Positions 1 to 6,331 of a stretch of DNA of 7,624 bases are shown piece by piece. Source of the stretch: Pyrinomonadaceae bacterium (GTDB lineage Bacteria > Acidobacteriota > Blastocatellia > Pyrinomonadales > Pyrinomonadaceae); the NCBI GenBank assembly GCA_014379795.1, contig JACMLC010000121.1, positions 1 to 7,624 on the forward strand, given 5' to 3'. The notes beneath the pieces are model-generated. The model was given only the letters and a program-made list of their open reading frames with translations, was not told the origin of the DNA and made no database searches. The translations under genes were made by a program, and so were the position numbers. How positions within the stretch are numbered: the stretch's first letter is position 1; each line of letters opens with the position of its first letter.

Positions 1-2690
1 GTCAACATCCGCTTGTAAAAGTCCGTCATCAGTTGCGCCGTCGAGTTGTCCGACACCGACCACAGGCTCACTCCCACCGTCGGTGCGCCCGCGTACATAA
101 ACGCTCGCGTCAATCCGATGACGCCTTCGCCGCGTTTCTCCTTGCCTAAACCTGTCTCGCAGGCCGAGAGCATGACGAGCGGCGCACCCAGCTTGAGATT
201 GAAAATCTCATCGGTTCTCAAGAAACCGTCGCCAGCCTTGTTGCCGACCAAAGAGAGCACCAGCCCTGTGAACTGCGGGCGTTCGGCGTTCAAGAGGCCA
301 TGCGTGGCGACGTGGACGACGCGATAGTTCCGCAAATCTTTGGACTGGATATTGGCTTCATTGGCATTGAGATCAAGCCAGATGTCGGCAGTGCCGCCGC
401 TCTGTTTAGTGAGCAAGGCGATCTGCTCTGCCTCTGCGCGGGTGCCGTTCAAACGCGCCAGCATCAACCCTTGCGCGGGCGCTCCGGTGTTCTGAGAAGA
501 GGGCGTGCCCGCCACGTCCGTGAGCGCGCTCGAAAGTCCTAACCCTCGCGTGTCTGCGCCGCCTGCCGTTGTTCCGGCTGCGCCTTTGGCGCGCGGGTCG
601 TTTGAATTAAAGACCGGGTCGGCGACGAGCAGCACGCTCTTGCCGGTCGGCTTGGCCGCAGACTGTTTTCTGATGACCGCGACGACCGAAGCCGACGGCG
701 CATAGACGACTTCGTTCGTCGTCACCAGATACGGAAGCGCGGCATAATCCGTCCCGCCTCCCGTCTTCACTAGAGCTTCAAACGGAATGTAATTGAGCGC
801 GCCGTCCGCGACAATCAGCATGCGCTTGTCGCCGACCATACTTGCGGCTGGCTCGATGATAGTTTTGTAGAGATTGTTGGAAGCGGTAGCGAAGCCCCCG
901 GCGTTGCCGGATGCGGGAGCAGAGCTAATGCCAAGCCCGCGCGTCGGAGCGGTGTTGATGCCCGCTATCGGCGTGCGAAGTTTTTCGGGAATCATCTGTG
1001 TGCGAAGGTCGAACGCCTGCTGGTCAACCGTTGCGCGCGCGGGCAATTTATAAAGCGAGACGCCCCCTTGCGTGACCGCCCACATATAAGAGTTCTGCGC
1101 GCCGAGGTTGTATTCCAAAAGCGCGGTCTTGTCGTCAAGCACTTGCTGCTGCACTTCCGCGAGCGTCAAGGGTTGCGGCAAGGTCAGCGAAGCATACTTG
1201 GGGCTGGCCGCACGGATTGAATTCTCAATGCTGTCGTATTCGGTCTGAAGCTGTGCCAGCTCGGCTTCGAGGTCGGAGTTTGATTTCTTCTTGCCTTCTT
1301 CGCTGCTTCCGAGACCGGCCAGCTCCTGTGCGATTTCCTGCTGGCGATTCAGATTGTCCTGCTTGCGCGTCAAGAGGTCTGCGGGGACGCCTTCGGTAAT
1401 GTTGACGTTGGCTTCGCCGAGCATGTCCAGCAGCGAACGCGCACGGCTCTGCTCGACGATTTTAAAAGCCTCGGCGGCATCCGTCAGAGCTGCACCGGCG
1501 AGCGCAGCGCCTGCGGGCGAAGCCATCAAAGCTCTTTCGGCGAGCGCGCCTGCCGCTTCGTCAAACACGTCTTTGGTCGTCGCCAGAAAGGTCGTGCGCG
1601 ATTCGTCTGCGCTGAGGCTTCCCTCGCGCATGCCTTCGATGGTCACGAGCGCATCACGATAAGCGACAATCGCTTCTTCTCTAACTTTAGTAGCTTTCTT
1701 TTGATCTTTCTCGACCCCGGACTGTAGCCATTTGCTCTTGCCGATGCCGCGTTGCGCAGGCCAGCGCAGGTCTGCGCGATTATCTTTGCGCGCGCCTTCG
1801 GTGGCGGCTGTGTAGAGCTTGATGGCGTCCGGGTAGCGTCCCTGTTGCAAGGCTATGTCGCCGAGAGAAGTGCGCGAGGCGATGCGCCAGCGACGCGCCT
1901 GCCCGAATTTTCCGTAAAGCGGATTGTCTGCGGCAGCGAGCGCGTTATTGAAATGTCCTTTGGCGGGTTCAAGCTGGTTGTTCGAGTAATCGAGACGACC
2001 CATGCCAAGCTCGTAGATGGAATAGATGATGTATTGGCGATATTTCTCGCGCTGCTCATCAATCGTCCCCTTGACCTCTGCGCCGAGTGAGGCCGCATCG
2101 CCCACAGTGGCGGCGCTCGGTGTGCCGCTTGCGATACTGCGGGCTTTGCCAAAGATGCTGGCGCCCTTGCTGGCTTTACTCTGCACATCTTTGGCCGTGC
2201 CTGCCGCGCTCGTATCAATCTTTGGCACGGTCATCCGGGAGTAAGCGCTGCGCGCCTCCGTATCCATGCCTGCGCGGAAAAACATGTCGCCGGTTTTGGC
2301 GAGCATCAAATTGGCGTTGTAGGTGTCGTTGGCCGATGCGAATGATTCGTTTGCCTTTTGATATTGCATGAGCGCGACGCTGTACTGTCCCTGTCGGCTG
2401 TACAAATCGCCGAGCGCGTCGCGCGATTCCGCGATGCCTTTGGCATTATTGGCAGCGGTGTAGAGCTTGAGCGCCTGTTCGAGTTGTACGAGAGCCTGCT
2501 CTGCGTTGCCGCGCTTCAAGAGCGCGCGTCCCTGCTTGAGCTGGGCTTTGCCATCTCCCTGCGGGATGACGGCATTCAATGAAGCCGGTTGATTGAGTGT
2601 CTGCGCATTCGATGCGACAGGGGCTTGCAATCCGGCGGCGATAATTGCACACGAGAGGACGTAAACGAGGGGCTTGGCTATAGATTTCAT
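1..2690 (-). CDS. Secreted TPR-CHAT peptidase-like protein, C-terminus cut by window edge
   Basis: This frame is open without a stop from an ATG at 2690 to the window edge (896 codons). I read it codon by codon. The N-terminus is a Sec signal peptide: MKS-IAK start, hydrophobic core to about residue 22, likely cleavage near SNA-Q at residues 27-30. TPR-like helices follow at about 50-155 and 220-300, including a stretch starting LLKRGNAEQALVQLEQALKL. A charged helical, probably coiled-coil region spans about 435-500. The CHAT fold begins near 600. Its dyad is complete: H797 in HVATHG and C844 in LSACETGLGK. The usual downstream GEGVIGLTRAFMYAGA and SLWSV segments are present, so only about 40 residues are probably missing. 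CHAT is a caspase/separase-like cysteine peptidase family (clan CD). Two Gly/Ala/Thr/Ser-rich loops each carry TRGLG[IL]SSA (583-591, 714-722). The signal peptide implies action outside the cytoplasm. Peptidase activity and substrate are inferred. Confidence 0.93.
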   Translation of the reverse strand, partial: MKSIAKPLVYVLSCAIIAAGLQAPVASNAQTLNQPASLNAVIPQGDGKAQLKQGRALLKRGNAEQALVQLEQALKLYTAANNAKGIAESRDALGDLYSRQGQYSVALMQYQKANESFASANDTYNANLMLAKTGDMFFRAGMDTEARSAYSRMTVPKIDTSAAGTAKDVQSKASKGASIFGKARSIASGTPSAATVGDAASLGAEVKGTIDEQREKYRQYIIYSIYELGMGRLDYSNNQLEPAKGHFNNALAAADNPLYGKFGQARRWRIASRTSLGDIALQQGRYPDAIKLYTAATEGARKDNRADLRWPAQRGIGKSKWLQSGVEKDQKKATKVREEAIVAYRDALVTIEGMREGSLSADESRTTFLATTKDVFDEAAGALAERALMASPAGAALAGAALTDAAEAFKIVEQSRARSLLDMLGEANVNITEGVPADLLTRKQDNLNRQQEIAQELAGLGSSEEGKKKSNSDLEAELAQLQTEYDSIENSIRAASPKYASLTLPQPLTLAEVQQQVLDDKTALLEYNLGAQNSYMWAVTQGGVSLYKLPARATVDQQAFDLRTQMIPEKLRTPIAGINTAPTRGLGISSAPASGNAGGFATASNNLYKTIIEPAASMVGDKRMLIVADGALNYIPFEALVKTGGGTDYAALPYLVTTNEVVYAPSASVVAVIRKQSAAKPTGKSVLLVADPVFNSNDPRAKGAAGTTAGGADTRGLGLSSALTDVAGTPSSQNTGAPAQGLMLARLNGTRAEAEQIALLTKQSGGTADIWLDLNANEANIQSKDLRNYRVVHVATHGLLNAERPQFTGLVLSLVGNKAGDGFLRTDEIFNLKLGAPLVMLSACETGLGKEKRGEGVIGLTRAFMYAGAPTVGVSLWSVSDNSTAQLMTDFYKRML

Positions 2691-2693
2691 GAT

Positions 2694-2701
2694 TCTCCTC
2701 C
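2694..2701 (-). promoter_or_regulatory. Strong Shine-Dalgarno site of the CHAT gene
   Basis: The minus strand reads GGAGGAGA directly upstream of ATG 2690, with about 6 nt between the GGAGG core and the start codon. This fixes the start of the CHAT gene and agrees with the signal peptide that begins there. Confidence 0.85.
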
Positions 2702-2860
2702 AGAGATAACGGTAAGACTCTCAGTGAGCGACTGGCACGCTTTGAGGCATTAACCTTGATTCAAAATATCGGGCCGTTTTCAGAATCGGCGCGGAGTCTA
2801 TCACAAACACATGCACAATGAACGAGCCGCGCGTGATTTCTTGTAACCGGAAAGCTAAAG

Positions 2861-2956
2861 AAGTAAAAAGGTAAAAGTAAAAAGGCAAAAGTTAGGCGGA
2901 AGCCAATTTTATTAAAATGCTTTTGTCTTCACTTTTGCCTTTTACCTTTTTACTTT
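2861..2956. repeat. A/T-rich inverted repeat built of tandem GTAAAAG-type units
   Basis: This lies in the 267-bp gap between the DUF4384 stop (2958) and the CHAT start (2690). The left arm, 2861-2892, is a run of 7-8 nt units: GTAAAAAG, GTAAAAG, TAAAAAG, GCAAAAG. The right arm, 2931-2956, is its inverse complement except that one TAAAAAG unit is absent. The roughly 38-nt loop holds a near-palindrome ATTTTATTAAAAT (2907-2919) and a small GGC-GGAA-GCC stem (2895-2904). It is clearly A/T-rich against a G/C-rich background. Transcribed from the minus strand, it begins right after the DUF4384 stop and would form a long A/U hairpin ending in a U-rich arm. It may act as a terminator, attenuator or mRNA-stabilising 3' structure, or it may be a dispersed intergenic palindrome. 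I see no terminal target duplication or transposase. Confidence 0.75.
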
Positions 2957-2957
2957 C

Positions 2958-3923
2958 TCAGCGGTGCTCAAGATCAATCGCAGTCACCAGAAAGCCTTCC
3001 GTGGAAGAGACGTTCATCCGCACGACCGAAGGCTCCGGCGCGCTCTGGTCGAGTCCGAGTCCGCGCGTCGTCGCTTCCTGCTCACCACGCGTCTGCGTTT
3101 GTCCATAGGTCGTGCTCTTGCTCACCTTGACGCGCGCATTCAAGCCGGTCTTGATCTTCGCCCATGATTCCGGTTTCATGCGCAGCGGACAATTGCTCTG
3201 ATTTTCACGACAGAAGTTGACGAGGTCGTCGCCGATGGGAGTGCCCGGTATCGGCTCGCGCGTGATGACGATGTAGAGCCTTTCACGCGCCGGGTTGTTG
3301 TCAAAGGTGAACCAGCGCAGATTCTCGCTGGCTTCAAAGGGCGACGGCACTTCGTATGGCACATGCGCCTGAATGGAATTGTCGCCTTCGTTCAAGCGCC
3401 AATCAGGGAAGATGAGCGTCGGCGGGCCATCGTTCTCAGTATGAAAGACGTAGAGATAGCCGTCCGTGTTCGGCTCCATCGAAAGGCGTATCCGGTCGCC
3501 CGCGTAAAATACGCGCTCAGGGTCTATACGCATCGCATCGCCCTGCTGGTTACGCATGTACATGGTATAGCCAAGCCCGATGGGAGCATGCGAATAACTC
3601 TTGACTCCGGCGCCTGCCGTCGTGCTCTTGCCGGTACTCTTCCCTGTACTCTTCCCTGTCGTCTTGCCTGTGCTTTTACCTGTGCTTTTTCCCGTGCTCT
3701 TGCCGGTTGATTTGTTGCCGCTGCTGTTGCCGCTGTTGTTGCCGCCCCAGCCTGAATTGCTGCTGGTCTTGCCCGCTCCCGCCGAAGCAGGGGGACGGCT
3801 GGTCATGAAAGAGCCGCGCGTGGCCTCTTCTTCATTGGGGTCTTGCTGTGCATGCCCCGGGCCGGTCAGGCCGAGGGCGAGCGCAGCTAGGGCAAGCAGG
3901 GGAAGTAGTTTTTTGAATCGCAT
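2958..3923 (-). CDS. Secreted DUF4384-type protein with STGK repeat linker
   Basis: 321 residues. The signal peptide has MRFKK, a Leu/Ala core to residue 19, and likely cleavage after GHA or HAQ at 23-26. A Gly/Asn/Ser-rich stretch (about 52-70) leads into a lysine-rich STGK repeat (71-101). The folded part, about 108-270, looks like DUF4384: PERVFYAGDRIRLSMEP (135-151), DGYLYVF (154-160), LIFP (170-173) and RLYIVITREPIP (215-226). Cysteines at 238 and 245 could form a disulfide outside the cytoplasm. A loop at 276-291 contains TRG (278-280) and TTRGLGL (285-291), then a final strand ending TAIDLEHR. An ATRG also sits at 34-37, just after the signal peptide. It lies 84 bp after a kinase whose ectodomain resembles it, and upstream of a CHAT gene that shares TRGLG. 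The biochemical role of DUF4384 is not established. Here it is plausibly a ligand, scaffold or protease substrate. Confidence 0.9.
   Translation of the reverse strand: MRFKKLLPLLALAALALGLTGPGHAQQDPNEEEATRGSFMTSRPPASAGAGKTSSNSGWGGNNSGNSSGNKSTGKSTGKSTGKSTGKTTGKSTGKSTGKSTTAGAGVKSYSHAPIGLGYTMYMRNQQGDAMRIDPERVFYAGDRIRLSMEPNTDGYLYVFHTENDGPPTLIFPDWRLNEGDNSIQAHVPYEVPSPFEASENLRWFTFDNNPARERLYIVITREPIPGTPIGDDLVNFCRENQSNCPLRMKPESWAKIKTGLNARVKVSKSTTYGQTQTRGEQEATTRGLGLDQSAPEPSVVRMNVSSTEGFLVTAIDLEHR
3622..3705 (-). repeat. Seven 12-bp tandem repeats coding for (STGK)n
   Basis: Seven contiguous 12-bp units of the form GT-R-CT-Y-TT-N-CC-N (plus-strand reading) lie inside the DUF4384 gene. Each encodes one Ser-Thr-Gly-Lys unit, with one Thr-Thr-Gly-Lys variant. 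The units at 3634-3645 and 3646-3657 are identical, which suggests slippage-type copy gain; the others differ mostly at silent positions. The unit length is a multiple of three, so copy change keeps the frame. The product is a flexible, strongly basic linker between the signal peptide and the DUF4384 fold. Confidence 0.92.
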
Positions 3924-3931
3924 GAAATTTA

Positions 3932-3937
3932 CTCCTC
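3932..3937 (-). promoter_or_regulatory. Shine-Dalgarno site of the DUF4384 gene
   Basis: The minus strand reads GAGGAG about 8 nt before ATG 3923. It supports that ATG as the start, in agreement with the signal peptide immediately after it. Confidence 0.8.
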
Positions 3938-4007
3938 AGAATTTAACTATAGTGTCGCAGGCGAGCCGTGCCGGGAAGAGAATTTTTCAAGCCCGCCTCA
4001 TTTAGAT

Positions 4008-6146
4008 TTATTTGTGCTCGATCCGCACGTCAAAGACGAGCGGGTCATCAACAGATTTCGCCTGCGGCGGCTTGACAGAGACGTATGCCTCATTCTTGTT
4101 CTCGTCCATGACGTTGGTCGCAGGGGCGTTTGCCTTGTAAGGCGAGAGGAAGTTGTCCAGATCATCCTGCTCGTCACTTGATAAAGCTTGTCCGGCCTCT
4201 TCGTTAAGAAAAGGTAATAAAGTAATCGGCGTCTTTGAGAAGATGACTGTGTAGAACTCCGTGCCCGGGTTTTCGTCAAGAGTAATCCAGTTGTCGCCGC
4301 CGCTGGGAAAGCTGTAATTCTCTCCGGCCTTCACGCTGTTGGTCGTGACGCCTGAGCCTTCGAAGGGCACTGCCGTCAAAAAGGTCGTCGGCACGTTGTT
4401 CTTGCCCGGCCCGACAATGTAAAGATAGCCGTCTTCCTTCGGCGTGAAATGAAACTTGAAACTTTGCTTTGAAGCGAGCGGCACGACCGCAGCCACACGC
4501 GCGGGCGTCACGCCTTCAAGCTCAAGCCAGTATCGCATGGATTCCGCCACCGCAGGCGGCGTATCACCGTTATTGGAACCGTTGGTATTATCGCCCGTGT
4601 TCTTGTTGTCAGTCTTCCCGGTATCGGTGGTTTCCGTAGAACCCGACCGCATCCAGATAAAGACTCCGCCGCCGATACCGGCTAAAAACAATAAGACGAC
4701 CACGACGATGATGATCGGAACCACGGGCGAGCGACCCTTGGGCGCGTGCATGGGCGCTGCCGGTGATGGCGAAAAGGGCGGAGGCTGCGGCGCGTATGAA
4801 GGCGACGGCATCTGTGCGGATGAAGCAAAGCCTCCGCCCGCATTCGGATTGGTCGCAATGGTTGCCATCGGCGGCGGATTGTTTGGGGGCGCAGGCGGCG
4901 GATCTAACTGCGGCATCTGCGCCAGCGAGGTTGCTGCCGGAGGCGGCGCGCTCGGCGGCTTTGGTCGCGGCGGCGAATCCAGTGTCAGGACTGTCGCCGC
5001 GCTGATTTCTGAGCTGGTCTGCCTGCCCTCTTCAATTCCCGTCGAGAAGGATGAATCGCCTTCGACATTCGTTCCCGCTGCTGAGGCGGCGGGCGCATCA
5101 ACATTGGTCGGCGTGGGAGTTGAAGGGATGTTGGGGCTGGACGCGCCCACCGAAGTCGCGGTCAGTGTCACGGGCGACATGCCCAAAGCAGTTCGCAGCT
5201 CGTTCGCCAATTCTCCGGCGGTCGTCTGCCGGTCGTCGCGCTCTTTCGCCATCGCACGCGCAATCGCTTGACTGAAACCTTCAGGGACATCCGGCGCGAC
5301 TTCATGCAAAGGTTTCGGCACGACGGTCACGTGTTCGCGCCTCAGCTCTTGCAGCGTCAGACCAGAGAAGGGTCTGCGCCCCGCGACCAATTCATAAAAG
5401 ACTGTGCCGAGCGAGTAGATGTCCGCGCGCCCGTCCACTTCCGGGCTATTGTCGCGCGAAGGCTCGCCCCACTGCTCCGGCGACATGTAATAAGGCGTGC
5501 CTAAGATTTGCCCCGCGACCGTCAGAGCCGTCGAGCCGCCCGAATCCGCTCCGGCCAACTCGCTGATTTTGGCGATGCCCAGATCGAGCAGCTTGACCAC
5601 CGGCTCGCCGCCCGTCGAGGGCTTGCCGATCATGATATTTTCCGGCTTCAAATCGCGGTGAACAACGCCTTGCGCGTGCGCTGAATTGAGCACGCTCATG
5701 ACAGGCTCAAGCACATCAAGGGCTGCGTCAGGCGTAAAGCGCCCGCGCGTTTTCAACTCCGCGTCGAGCGTGTGGCCTTCCACGTACTCCATGACCATGT
5801 AGATCATGCCTTCATTGGTCGTGCGCAGATCGTAAACGGTGACGGCGTTCGGATGGCGAAAGCGGCGCGCAGCCTGACCCTCGCGGCGAAAGCGGCGCAG
5901 CCATTCGGCGTTGTTGCGCATCTGCGGCGGCAGGACTTTGATCGCCACGCGGTCGCCGAGCAAAATGTGACGCGCGCGATAGACCGCTCCCATCCCGCCT
6001 TTGCCGAGCATGGTTTCGATGTGATATTGCCCGTCGAGCGTCGAGTTGACGATGGAAGTCGGGTCGTCTTCCAAGACCTCGCCATCAAGGGGGCAGAAGC
6101 TCACGCTGTCTTCATACTTGCTGTCGCAAATCGTGCAATATTTCAT
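4008..6146 (-). CDS. Transmembrane Hanks-type Ser/Thr kinase with zinc-ribbon N-terminus and DUF4384-like ectodomain
   Basis: 712 residues, complete. Residues 4-22 are a short zinc-ribbon-like motif with only three cysteines (C4, C7, C18 in FCPLDG). The kinase domain spans about 41-315 with all key residues: Gly loop GKGGMG 48-53, VAIK lysine K70, αC glutamate E89, HRDLKPEN with D165 and N170, DLG (not DFG) 188-190, and TPYYMSPEQW in the activation segment. It is an RD kinase, so activation-loop phosphorylation (T206, T209 or T217) is plausible. A Pro/Ala-rich linker (about 335-472) leads to one membrane helix (475-498). After a Thr/Asn/Gly-rich spacer, the extracytoplasmic part (535-712) resembles the neighbouring DUF4384 protein: EDGYLYIVGP 571-580, PGTEFYTVIFSKTPI 627-641, and a last strand VFDVRIEHK. 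No strong Shine-Dalgarno precedes ATG 6146, but the cysteine motif begins at that Met. Likely role: sensing outside, phosphorylating inside. Ligand and targets are unknown. Confidence 0.95.
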   Translation of the reverse strand: MKYCTICDSKYEDSVSFCPLDGEVLEDDPTSIVNSTLDGQYHIETMLGKGGMGAVYRARHILLGDRVAIKVLPPQMRNNAEWLRRFRREGQAARRFRHPNAVTVYDLRTTNEGMIYMVMEYVEGHTLDAELKTRGRFTPDAALDVLEPVMSVLNSAHAQGVVHRDLKPENIMIGKPSTGGEPVVKLLDLGIAKISELAGADSGGSTALTVAGQILGTPYYMSPEQWGEPSRDNSPEVDGRADIYSLGTVFYELVAGRRPFSGLTLQELRREHVTVVPKPLHEVAPDVPEGFSQAIARAMAKERDDRQTTAGELANELRTALGMSPVTLTATSVGASSPNIPSTPTPTNVDAPAASAAGTNVEGDSSFSTGIEEGRQTSSEISAATVLTLDSPPRPKPPSAPPPAATSLAQMPQLDPPPAPPNNPPPMATIATNPNAGGGFASSAQMPSPSYAPQPPPFSPSPAAPMHAPKGRSPVVPIIIVVVVLLFLAGIGGGVFIWMRSGSTETTDTGKTDNKNTGDNTNGSNNGDTPPAVAESMRYWLELEGVTPARVAAVVPLASKQSFKFHFTPKEDGYLYIVGPGKNNVPTTFLTAVPFEGSGVTTNSVKAGENYSFPSGGDNWITLDENPGTEFYTVIFSKTPITLLPFLNEEAGQALSSDEQDDLDNFLSPYKANAPATNVMDENKNEAYVSVKPPQAKSVDDPLVFDVRIEHK

Positions 6147-6248
6147 AAGAGAGAGTCCAACAGTCCGGGGTTTTAAATTCCAGAGTTTAAATCAAAGCGC
6201 ATGAGATTGGAATGCCGGAGCATTCAAGTGGGTAATGCACAGAATAAG

Positions 6249-6331
6249 CGAAAGACGCAAAGAAAGCTATACTTCCTTGCGCCTTCTGTATCCTCTTTGC
6301 ATCTGTGCGTGAAATCTTTGGTTCCATCGTC
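6249..6331. repeat. Degenerate GACGCAAAGA-type palindromic intergenic element
   Basis: This fills most of the 185-bp gap between the two kinase genes, on the 3' side of the upstream one. The best arms are 6252-6266 (AAGACGCAAAGAAAG) and 6272-6285 (CTTCCTTGCGCCTT). They pair over roughly a dozen positions, counting G-U pairs, around a short loop. Further right, 6294-6310 (CTTTGCATCTGTGCGT) looks like another decayed inverse copy of the same motif. Short palindromes of this GCAAAGACGCAAAGA type are, to my recollection, common between genes in several bacterial phyla. It may serve as an mRNA 3' structure. No U-tract makes it a convincing intrinsic terminator. Confidence 0.5.

Noticed and set aside
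2646..2657. Possible lipoprotein site (VLSC, Cys14) in the CHAT signal peptide
   Set aside because: The hydrophobic core continues past the Cys and a better signal peptidase I site lies near residue 29.
3622..3705. CRISPR-like array
   Set aside because: Units are 12 bp with no spacers and encode an in-frame peptide repeat.
3948..3957. ACTATAGT palindrome as a promoter -10 or operator before the DUF4384 gene
   Set aside because: The minus-strand TATAGT has no matching -35 at proper spacing, and an 8-bp palindrome alone is too weak.
3601..4005. Plus-strand frame with a repeated LLPVLFPV peptide
   Set aside because: It is the opposite-strand reading of the STGK repeat; the minus-strand frame has a signal peptide, a Shine-Dalgarno site and a recognisable domain.
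4456..5271. Long plus-strand frame of 271 codons
   Set aside because: It is antisense to the kinase linker and C-terminal lobe. Its product is Gly/Ala/Val-rich low complexity mirroring the Pro-rich linker, with no ribosome site or domain.
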